This document shows positions 10,798-20,442 of a DNA stretch of 64,000 bases, one piece after another. The translations under genes were made by a program, and so were the position numbers. The DNA is from Dactylonectria macrodidyma (lineage: Eukaryota > Ascomycota > Sordariomycetes > Hypocreales > Nectriaceae), in the NCBI GenBank assembly GCA_020744425.1, contig JAGMUV010000025.1, positions 186,001-250,000 of the forward strand. The letters are read 5' to 3'. Below the pieces are notes generated by a model. It had not been told where the DNA came from. It made no database searches and saw nothing but the letters and a program-made list of their open reading frames with translations. Positions within the stretch are counted from its first letter, which is position 1; every line of letters begins with the position of its first letter.

Positions 10798-13074
10798 ATG
10801 CAAAGCCACAGAACGGAAGAAACGTATGATAAGACATCCTTAGTTGTGACTAACTTAAGCCTGGGTTCTAATCATGTCGTAGGATGGTCGCGCGAGAGAT
10901 CCCTGGGACAGTCGATATGTCCGTTATAGGTACGCACCGATACTTTCGTACTCTCGGATTCATCAGAGCCTTAACACTCTGATTAAGATAGCCGCAACAC
11001 GGCTTACGGGCTTTCGTTGGTTCCACTACCTTCAAAGGACCCCAACGATCCCCTGAATGTGCGTAACCGAACTGGCATCTAGAATCACGGACAACGTGTT
11101 GAAGAAACTAATCTTCTCTACAGTGGTCACGGCGAAAGAAGAACACGATTCTATTCCTCGTCTCGGTCTATTCTTTCCTGGCGAATGGTGCTTTGTATGG
11201 ACCCAGCGTATATGTCAACTATCTCGCGGAGCTGTTTCACACAACTCCCAGCAAGGCATCGCAACTAGTAACGTACCCAAATCTCCTCTTTGGCTTTGGT
11301 AAGAAACACAACCCTGGGGCTACCCCTGTGCAAGACGAAGGAACCACTGACCTGGATCTTGAACAGGATCTCTGGTCTTTGTTCCTCTGTACCACAAGAT
11401 CGGGCGCAGACCAGTCATGCTTTTGTCCGTGTTGCTTGTGAGTACCTCTCCTCTTCAACACTTCAGATCCTGGTGGAGTTATAGAGCCTCATGACCCGCA
11501 CAGTATTGCTGCGGTCTCATTGGCTGCGCATTGTCAAACTCATACAATGTGTTAATGGGTTTCCGTATTCTTCATGCTTTTGCTTCCTCCGTTTGCGAGG
11601 CACTCCCAGCACAAGCTGTTGCGGATGTCTTCTTTCTCCACGAACGAGGAAAGGCCTTGGGATGGTACACATGTAAGTATTTTTTCCGATTGATAATTTT
11701 GTACACTAGGTACCTTCGCTTCCCCTTCAACAAGGGTTTCTCAAGCTTCACCTTGATAGGCTGGAATCTTTCTAACCGTCTTTTCTGAATAGTTGGGCTT
11801 ACAACCGGAACTTTAACTGCTACTGCTGCTGGATATATGCTGTCAAGCGGCCTATCATACAATTTGTTCTTCTGGATTGAGTTTGGGATTGGATGCATTC
11901 TATTTCTCGGGACCTTCTTTTTGTTCGAAGAAACAATGTTTCTTGGTAGAAAGGCGACTGCCCCTGAGCACCAAGTCGACCTGGCAAAGGACGAAAACCA
12001 AGCAACTTCTGAGGGCATCGAACTCAGCGTGCAACGAAGCTCTTCGTGCCCACCCCCGAGAAAGACCTATTTACAGCAACTGAAGGTTTTGGATACAACA
12101 GATCCAAACTCCCCGATATTTCTAATGATGGTAAGGACTCTAGTATTTCTCCGGGCCGACAGGTATGAGGAGGTAGACTAGGTCTCTGACAACCATCTCA
12201 GGTTCGATCTTTTACGTACTTTCCTATACCGCCTGTGTTCTGGGTTTGCTCTACCTACGGTACTTTCTTAATACGCTCCGTTGGTCGTGGACCTACTGTC
12301 TGATGACTTACTAGGGATGATTATTGGACTGGCTGCCCTTGCCTTTACCTCTACCTTTCCCGTCATCGTTGCCGCTCCACCTTACAATTGGCCCATAGTA
12401 AGCCTTTTCACCTACTCACTGTGGTACTTATGGCGTGCAGAAGAGACATCACTGACTTCTTTTAAGGAGAATACGGGCCTCGTAGCTGTCTCATCCTTCC
12501 TCGGATACCTGATTGCAGCGGGTGTTTTCGGTTCTTTGCCAGATCGATTTGCAACAAGACTCACCAAAAGAAATAAGAATATCCATGAAGCTGAGTATCG
12601 TCTCTGGTGCCTAGTCCCAGTATTTTTCGTATCTCCGGCGGCTTTGATTCTTTATGGATTCGGCGCTGAAAGGCATCTGCACTGGATCAGCCTCGTCTTC
12701 GCTGTAGGGCTTTTTCAATTTGGTAGGCCACGATGCATATGCTGATCAAGAATTACCGACTGACTTTCCGATTAGGTGCTTTCTTCTATCTGACATATAC
12801 CCTCGCCTACGCAATGGACTCTTACAAGGCTAACATCCCGGAGATGTTAATCGCTATGAACATTGGAAAGCAGGCAATCTCATTCGGGTTTGGATACAAG
12901 GTTTTGGATTGGATTACAGAGTATGGATATATCACTGTGTTTGCGGGAATATTCTGCGGGGCACTCACGGTTAACAATCTAGTTGTCCTTATTTTCCTAG
13001 CTCTCGGGAAGAAAACTAGGCAATGGATTAGTAGCACAGCACTTTCGAGGATGCATAGGGATAGCAGGGGATGA
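10798..13074 (+). CDS. MFS transporter
   Basis: Eleven exons (10798-10823, 10883-10929, 10988-11058, 11124-11298, 11367-11437, 11504-11672, 11793-12130, 12202-12259, 12315-12397, 12467-12722, 12776-13074) give 530 residues in frame. The N-terminal tail ends in PLPSKDPNDPLNW, the usual run-in to the first helix of fungal DHA1-like permeases. Helix 1 contains ALYGPSVYVNYLAELF, and the loop between helices 2 and 3 carries YHKIGRRP. A long hydrophilic loop splits two six-helix halves. It should sit in the plasma membrane and move a small organic molecule by proton coupling. The exact substrate is unknown; import of a pathway substrate or export of a toxic one are both possible. The first exon is only 26 nt. 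Confidence 0.88.
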
Positions 13075-13646
13075 AGTAGATTTTCCAAGTATGGCAAAAT
13101 GATGGAAAATTAGCTTGACATCTCAAAATAAGATTGCTCCCTGCCTTAGCAAACTCCTTTCAGATTAGTAGACCTTGCTAGGCTGATGTGATAGAAGCTG
13201 CTCAAAATTTCGTAGATCACGTTGCCTTTCTGCTACTTATAATGATCCAAATAATACTCTTTATATTTATTAAATTTCAATGTCTTATCGACCCCCGTTT
13301 CAAATCTTCCAGTTAAGTGATGTTTATTTAGCTCCTAAAACCTAGGGAGCTATGTAGCCATTGTGACGCTTGTGGTATATGCCCCTGAAGAATGTTCAAC
13401 TCAGGCTAATCGTTACTTCCTTGTCTTGAGTATTTTCTGTAGTAGTTCTTTTCCTGAGAGCCTGATCATAAGGGTAAAAAACCGCGATGAATTCTATATT
13501 CAATTGGGCTTTCATAGCCTAAAAAAGCGTAAAATATGCAGGAGGGGCGAAAAACTATAGCTGATTATTCGACCAGGCTATGCAGTAATTCCAAGAAATA
13601 GTTACGCCTTCCCCACTCTCATCTTTCATTATCTCTATACAGTTCT
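13075..13646. other. AT-rich 3' flank between convergent genes
   Basis: This is the shared downstream region of the MFS and SDR genes. It is AT-rich around 13,220-13,560 and holds only a short motif-free ORF. No RNA gene is recognised. Confidence 0.6.
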
Positions 13647-14720
13647 TTAGATGCTGTCAGAACTCAATGCTCTCAGTAGAGTCAACGACACCTTATCTCG
13701 GAGCACCTCCTGAATCCAACCAGGTAGTCCCCGTATCATCGACGTCCAGCCCAGGCCCGACGGCACGATGATCTGCGACCCATAACCTGAGAGAATTTGG
13801 CTGACAACCTTCTCGGCTACCTCCTCGGCCGTCACAGTAGTATCATTGAGCTTGCCCTGCTTAACAAGATCTGCTATCATGGGAGTTCTGACCCAAGTAG
13901 GATGCACAACACTAGAGGTTGTCAGTCCTGTCATATCCCACGAGGTAAACAGTGAACTACTCACCTGGTCCGCACTGCAAACGCCTTGTGAATATGTCGA
14001 AGCTCCTGCGTAAGGCCCTCATGGAGAGACAAAACCGCTGCCTTAGTGCAGGCGTAGTCCACGTTGCTTGCTTGCGTCGCGAAAGAAGCTTGGCTGGCTA
14101 TGTTGACGATGTGGCCATGGTTTTGCTGCAGCATTCCTGGTAAGAACTGCTGTATCAAAAGGACTGGTGCAATAACATTTACGTCAAAGACCCGGCGAAG
14201 CTTGTGCTCCGGCAGATCCAGGAGAGGCATTGCATTTCCAAGTCCGGCGTTATTTATAAGGACGGTCGGGTTGCCGTGTTCGGAACGAATGCGAGTTGCT
14301 ACTGACGCAATGGCCTCGGAATCAGAGAGGTCGACCTGATAGAAACTAACGTTGTTGTCTATAAAAATTTTTGGTCAGCCATGAGAGTCTGGTAAAGTGG
14401 CACTGAGCCAGGGTGAAGCGCTTACCTGGCTTGTCTGGTGGCAGGTTGACATCGAGAATCAACGTCTTGATACGGTTCTCGACAAGTCTAGCGACTATGC
14501 ATGCTCCAATACCGCTACTGCCACCAGTAACCACGACCATCTCGCGTGTTCGATCCCAAGGAGCACTGTGAACATGATTGTTTACCTTTTGCTTGGTGTA
14601 CCAGGCGCTAGAACGCTTAAGAAAAACGAGGATGAGAAGCGCGGCGGCGCAGGTCCGAGCCTTTGGCGTTTCAGCCAGCTCAATCAACTTTGCTTTTATC
14701 TGCTCGATGACTGTTGACAT
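13647..14720 (-). CDS. Membrane-anchored short-chain dehydrogenase/reductase (DHRS/RDH10-like)
   Basis: Three exons (14426-14720, 13965-14358, 13647-13911) encode 317 residues. A hydrophobic segment (AAALLILVFL, residues about 25-34) should anchor it in the ER or on lipid droplets. It is followed by the cofactor motif TGGSSGIG, then NNAG and the catalytic YACTK (YxxxK). The order and the VHPTWVRTPM block match the classical SDR16C-like group (retinol dehydrogenase 10 / DHRS). That group oxidises or reduces lipophilic alcohols and ketones with NAD(P)H. Its start codon faces that of the hydrolase 560 bp away, and the shared promoter holds three CCGAGG motifs. A role paired with the Baeyer-Villiger enzyme, for example alcohol to ketone conversion, is plausible but inferred. 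Confidence 0.9.
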
Positions 14721-15279
14721 CTTTCAAGTGAGATGGGTTGACAATTTTGGTTAACGGAAGAGAATGAGGTAATGAGGTATGCTGCGAGGTCGTAGATGTA
14801 CTCTGGTTAGGGAATCCAGTTATTCTTACAGTCGCTGTGGTAGGACCACCAATTAATGACAAAAATAGGCGACATGAATTGACAAAGTCTTACCTTAAGC
14901 TTTTTTCTCTTTGGTGAACAATCTTGTCTCAGTTCGTGCCTTGGGCAGCCCTCCCGAGGCCCCACATGCCGAGGAGTTGGACGCAGTGAAGATGTTGGAG
15001 GGTGAGCAAACCACGCCCGAGGCTCGGACCTACCGATTCCGAAGAACAGTATGATTAGATAACATCATTGCCATTGGATTGAGTGTGTGATGGGCCAATT
15101 ATGGACTACATCTACTTTCCCATCGGTCTACCCAACTGAGCGTCAGGCCCTTATATAAGCAGGACAGTCTATCGTCAAAACCTCGCTTCACAGCTCTCAT
15201 TAGCCTCTTGTGACAAGAGAATCCAATTTCTTCTTCCTTCAACCATTTGCCATTAACTCTAAGCTTTCGATCCTTCAAT
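14721..15279. promoter_or_regulatory. Divergent SDR/hydrolase promoter with three CCGAGG motifs
   Basis: CCGAGG lies at 14954-14959, 14969-14974 and 15017-15022. These are within 69 bp, near the middle of the 559-bp region separating two divergent start codons. The motif is the reverse complement of CCTCGG. A central motif cluster in a shared promoter fits co-regulation of both genes by the CTF1-like factor. Confidence 0.5.
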
Positions 15280-16247
15280 ATGGCTGCCACTCGAGATGTT
15301 GACATCACCACGTATGACAGCCTGACGCTGAAAGCCACCTTCTACGGGGTTGGTCCAGCCAGACCTTGCATCATAATGTCAAGTGGAGTAGGCCAATCTG
15401 TCCGTACGCTATCTTGATAAACCTTTACTCATTTGAATCGATTTAGTTCTCCGGCCTTCGAGGTCACTTCTTACCCGACTTTGCTAGTCGCTTTAATGCG
15501 GCTGGCTACGGAGTTCTGGCATACGATAATAGGTGCTGGGGCGACAGTGAGGGCTCGCCTCGAGAGGAAGTCGACCCATGGTTGCAGACACGAGATTATT
15601 TCGACGTCTTCAATTATACTGCCACCCTGTCCGATGTCGACCCTTCCAAGATTGTCTACTGGGGATCCAGCATGTCGGGTGGTAATGTCATCTGCGCCGC
15701 CGCTGTGAACAAGAAAATCGCTGCTGTCATCGCTCAGGTTCCTTTCGCATCAGGAGAAGCCATTGCTCGCCTTCCTGGAACGTCGACCAGCCTTTTGACG
15801 GGTAACCGTAGCGGAGACTCACATATCCAGGTGCCAATCTGGCCCAGTTCTACAGAGGAGGTCCTCAGCGGGACATCAAAGGCAGTACTCAAAGACCCAG
15901 AGGCTGTGGCGTTCACGGCGGAGCTGGACCGACGTGGCATCGATTACTCCAAGGTGTGCACTTTGCAGAGCCTAACAAATACTGTGCTTCACGAACCGCA
16001 GGCTTACATTCATCGAATTTCGCCAACGCCCCTACTGATGGTCGTCGCGGACCAGGACGTCACCACGATGGCGCACTTGCAGTTTGCCGCCTTTGAGAAG
16101 GCATTGCAGCCTAAGACCTTGAAAGTTTTGAAGGGGGTTGGGCACTTCTCGCCGTATTATGGAGAAACTTTTGAAGAAAATATCAAGGCCCAGCTGGAGT
16201 TTTTGAAGGACGTTCTAGGACCAGAGCGAGATAATGAGGCTAGATAG
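15280..16247 (+). CDS. Alpha/beta hydrolase (dienelactone hydrolase / polyketide-transferase-like)
   Basis: Two exons (15280-15387, 15447-16247) encode 302 residues. The fold is shown by SSGFSGLRGHFLPDFA near the N-terminus, the YDNRCWGDSEG turn, and the nucleophile motif GSSMSGG with the likely catalytic Ser at 111. An Asp in VVADQDV and a His in GVGHFSPYY complete a triad. This subgroup includes fungal thiohydrolases and acyltransferases found in secondary-metabolite clusters, and general ester or lactone hydrolases. It lacks a signal peptide, so it is probably cytosolic. Beside a Baeyer-Villiger enzyme, an ester- or lactone-cleaving role is attractive. It shares a promoter with the SDR gene. 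Confidence 0.87.
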
Positions 16248-16397
16248 TTGAGATACGGGGAAGACGCTATCAATGGGCGGCGGCTTTGTCACCGGCATTG
16301 AGAGCTGGTCTTGGTGGCTTCTCCGTGGCGACCAAGTCAGATATTCGTAGAGGGGAAGTAAGATAAAATTTAACAAATTCAACGAGGTACATGTGTG

Positions 16398-16995
16398 TTA
16401 TGTTATTCTCATATCGTCGTATAAAGTCACGCTGGTTTTGAGGGGCCATTTGAACGGCTTCTCGACGACGTTGACGAAGCCGGCCGGTTCCACGTAAGCT
16501 TTATACTACGTCGCGATAGTAATGGGAGGGCATGATTTTTTTGCTGGTTTCGATGCAGAGAGGGCTCAGGCGGCTGAGGTCTAGGCGGGCGGGCATGGTG
16601 CCGTCATCGCAACCGAATGGGTGGGCCAAGTCTTGCATCTCGAGATACCCCTCCGGTTCGAGATTCCTGATCAGAAACAGTGAACGTGAAATATTACCAG
16701 AAACGCGAGTTTGCGACTATTAGTAGTTATACGCACGCAAAGGATTTGTTGGCGAATTCCTGCATGTCCATGAAGCATCCGGTCATGACACGGGCGAAGG
16801 TCAAGTCAAGGAGTGTCGACCAAGTCCATTCTTTTTCGGGATTATCCACCTCAAAGCTGCAGTGTGTTGGGACCCTGATGATGCCAGTAGTAACTTACAA
16901 TTGCTCGATGCTAGGGATAAGGCTAAGATAACGTGATGGTTGAATGGAGCTCAAGTCAACTCCAATTACCTAATTCTCACGATCATCAGAAACAT
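16398..16995 (-). pseudogene. LaeA-like SAM methyltransferase relic, 5'-truncated
   Basis: Minus-strand segments read VIGVDLSSIQPS, then (after a plausible intron, about 16,938 to 16,878) VPTHCSFEVDNPEKEWTW. After a second plausible intron come LEPEGYLEMQDLAHPFGCDD and finally AGFVNVVEKPFKWPLK. These are the ordered landmarks of the fungal LaeA-like class I methyltransferases. An in-frame TAG lies just before VIGVDLSS. The frame changes near 16,490 between HYYRDV and the AGFVNVVEK block. The N-terminal half with the glycine-rich SAM motif is not found upstream. It is therefore a decayed copy. Intact relatives are methyltransferases of secondary metabolism, mostly with unknown substrates. Confidence 0.65.
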
Positions 16996-19900
16996 AAACA
17001 ACGTAGAAGTTAGGGCCAGGCCAAAAACCGTGACAAAACATCTGCTTCGGAAGGAATATCGGCTGCGTGATTACGAACATGAGCTAGAGGAACTCATTAT
17101 ATTACAGAACCATGGAAGTGAGCAATATACCATTCTCAATAGCCCAGCTACCCCGTCCTGATGCCAACGTCTAAGACACGCCTCGCCGTCCCCTCAATCT
17201 TAGGGCATAGCCCCAGTTTGCCTTGGAGCGTAAGGAGCCGCAGGTTGTGCTGAATCTTTGATGCGACAAATGGTCAGTCACGGCTCATTTGTCGTTTTGT
17301 GGTGAACATGTACCAAGATGTTCACTTTCGCCCTCGTAATTTAGCCAGTTGTATTCTGCGCAATGTCTGTTGTCGAACAAGGTCATGTGGTGGTCAGAGA
17401 TGGTGTGCTTACTACCAGGACTCATAGAGTGATAGGTACGTCCGTTTTCCTCCTGAAATCACAAGATGATGGACCGCAGGGATGGGAGGCCGGCAGTAGT
17501 GGGCCTGACGAGCACGAAACGGCGTTAGTTGGTGTGGGGATATCTACAGGTTACAGCCTAGGCTTATGCTTCTTGAAGCATCGAGCTGCAACTGCGCAGG
17601 TGGCACACAGTCAAAGCCGGGGACGTTGCACGTAACGTACCGCAGATATGGCTGAATCACCATCATCAAAGACGTCCACCGTCTATCAGTGTTACTGTCG
17701 TTAACCAAAATACACCAAACGGGTATTTTTAGGCATACAATAGCTCCTAGGCCAGTTCTATCGGTGCAGGAAAGCTAGGCGAAAACGCCAATGTAGAGAG
17801 GATAGGAAAGACGAGAAACCAAGACCTGGACAAGACGGATTTATCACTGGTTACTTCCTCCCAAACAAGGTTGGTTGCAGCCGGTTAATTCAGCAATGAA
17901 CATCACGCAGCAAGGATTCTACAAGGACTGCCACAGGTGTCAACACGCAATTCACGAATCAACTACATTGTCGAGTCGCGCGAGAGAAGTGGCCATGGTT
18001 CGATCTTGACACAGTCCTACTCCCATCGGATTCACAGAAGGGGGTGGTCGATACCAGGGGCATCTCAGATACAACGGCTCCACACCGCTACTGCTCGATT
18101 TCGCTTGATGCCGTGCTCTGTGCTCTGCATTGATGACGAGCAGCAAGCTTCTGGGATAAATTACATACATATAACCTATAAAAACATCCACTGTGGATGG
18201 ATGCATGATGCACCAGGGCAAACCAGGCTCAAAGGAGACAAAAACAGGAACCCTGCTGTGGTCGTCCCTAGCTCCCGCGGGGAGCTCGCCCCTCCCCCTT
18301 CAAGCCACAAGCCTGGTCCAGGCTCATAGTAAGCATTCAATATTGAACCTAGCTGAGGATTACTTGCATTGTCCAATCGGGTGCTGCGGGACGTAGGGGA
18401 AGGGGTTTGGAGGAACGATCCTTGGGAATCTGGAACTTGGTGGCTAGTCTGTGGTGTTTTGAAGAGGGAGGGCAGGAGATGGTTAAACAAATTGAATGCA
18501 GTGTAGCCAAAATTTACGTCGTTTCCCTTCCAGTGATTTGATTGTGACTCAATTGCTGTTGCACAAGGGAGACTGGGTGGTTCTTGGCGCGTTGGTGGGA
18601 ATGGAAGCTGTCTCATTGGTTCCTCGTCAACGGTGATGACACGTCCTCATTGCGGCCCAAGATGAATCAGCATGGAAGAAAATGAATAGCTGGCTGCGAT
18701 TTCGGGTCAGAATGGAGCGTCTGTTATGTTGAGATAAGGGTGAGTCACTGTGTTTGTTTAATTTTAGATGCTGGTGAGCTGTCGCGATGGTTCTTTGAAG
18801 ACATGCATGCCATGAGACCCAAAGTGGAGCCAGTTCGTCGTTGCGAGGCATGATGGAACGTCACTCATTTTCTCTAGCTAGCCTAGAACGCTGGACTCAA
18901 GGAAATCACTGCAACGGAAGGTCACTGAACCGGAGATTAGGCACTCGAAAAGCCACTCGCTCCCAGCCATCAATCCAGCCTCGTCGCATCCTGTTGGTAC
19001 TGGACAAGGAGGTTGGTTATCGGTGAAGCTGTAGGGTAAGGCAAATCGAGGTCCCACAACATGACATGGGTTTGGTCGCGTTGGCACTTGGCACTGGTTG
19101 GGGCTAATCAGGTACCAACGAACAGGCGCCATGCCAACGAGGAACGAAACAGGTGAATCACCCTTGGGCCCTGAGACATGCATTGCATGAATGTCGGCCG
19201 AAAAAACGCGTCCCAAGTTTGCCGGCCTAAGGCACCGCGATGCATGACATGTCTTTGGTGAATGACGGACATGCAATTTGTCATTGAGGAATCCCGGACA
19301 AAGAGCGTGCATGAGAGGAATATCCGGTACAGAGCGCTGGACAGCCGGCACACCGCCCGTGAAGAAAACGGAACAAGGGACGAATATAGCGTCATTTTGG
19401 GGCGTAAAAAGAACGGCGGTCAGTGCCATGACAGCGATTGCAAGAGGGCTAGTGGCGGACGGACCGTGCCAGAAGTGGATCGAACTACACCCGACTCGTG
19501 AAGCTCTGAGCTGTACAGAGGAACAGAGGACAAGCTTGGACAAGCGTTGGATTTTACTGGGTGGGTGTGATGGAATCTGTGGCAAAACCAGCGGCAAGCA
19601 TGTGGTGCGAGATGTGGTGGCGTTCAGGGCGGTTGAGTAATGTAACGAGAGAGACCAGGATACTAACGAGGCTTGACGAGGACGAACAAGGGATTCCTGT
19701 TAATTGTGTTGTGATGTTCATTTTGTTCCATCCGGTGGTGGAATCAGCCATGAGTGATCAACTGTTACCGAGGCATCCCATTCCTTGCCCTTTTGTCCCA
19801 GCACCTACTGTAGCTTTCCCTCAAGCCTAACGAGCTCAACCCAGCTCATCCGTACCTACCTAGACCAGGCCAGTTCACCAGTTTGTCAATCCCAATACCC

Positions 19901-20329
19901 TTTTTAGCCGTAGGTAACTGGCTAGTTGAACGAACCAAACCCCCTCCAAGCACTCCAAGCCCTCCAAACCACCCCCCCAGTCAAAAAACGGACGAAGAAA
20001 AAAAAAAAAGGACCCTCTCATGACATGCCACGTCCCACATGGTCAGGCCTGAAAAAGCACGGCCCACGGTTAGGTCCACCGGTAACAATTTTATCACCGA
20101 GGTGACGGTGACGAGAAACCGACCCCCCCAGTGGGAACAATTTTTCTTTCAGGACCGGGTTGCTGCCAGATCCAGCCTCTCCACCAGCCTTCTCCGGCTT
20201 CATTATTGTCATACCTACCCCTCGAGAGCATCTCTCTATCCGCGTACGAAGCACAAGAGTTTCTAACTACGTGCGACTGATACCCGCGAAATCCCAAAAC
20301 CTGCGCCGGTCCGCGAGTCGAATCCCGAC
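16996..20329. other. Gene-poor interval, nothing supported
   Basis: About 3.3 kb without a recognisable gene. Several medium ORFs exist on both strands, the largest a 239-codon minus-strand frame at 18,878-19,597. None shows family motifs, splice-consistent extension or sensible composition. No tRNA-like or rRNA-like structure was noticed. Confidence 0.5.
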
Positions 20330-20442
20330 CTAATTCCCTCTTCTCTCTCTTCTCCCACTCCACCAACCCCTCCACCGCCTTCTCTTTCCCCCCTCCCCCT
20401 CTCTCAACCTCACACAACAACTTCCCACGACTCGAATCGACC
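20330..20442 (+). promoter_or_regulatory. Pyrimidine-rich leader of the coiled-coil gene
   Basis: About 110 nt immediately before the ATG at 20443 are almost entirely C and T on the plus strand, broken by short A runs. CT-rich leaders are typical of strongly transcribed genes in filamentous ascomycetes. The start context (CGACCATGG) is favourable. Confidence 0.5.

Noticed and set aside
1..17000. A complete PKS, NRPS or terpene cluster
   Set aside because: No backbone enzyme is visible in the window; only tailoring-type and regulatory genes are present.
18878..19597. 239-codon minus-strand ORF
   Set aside because: No motifs, no linked exons and an odd Cys/Pro/Ser mix; most likely chance in a gene-poor interval.
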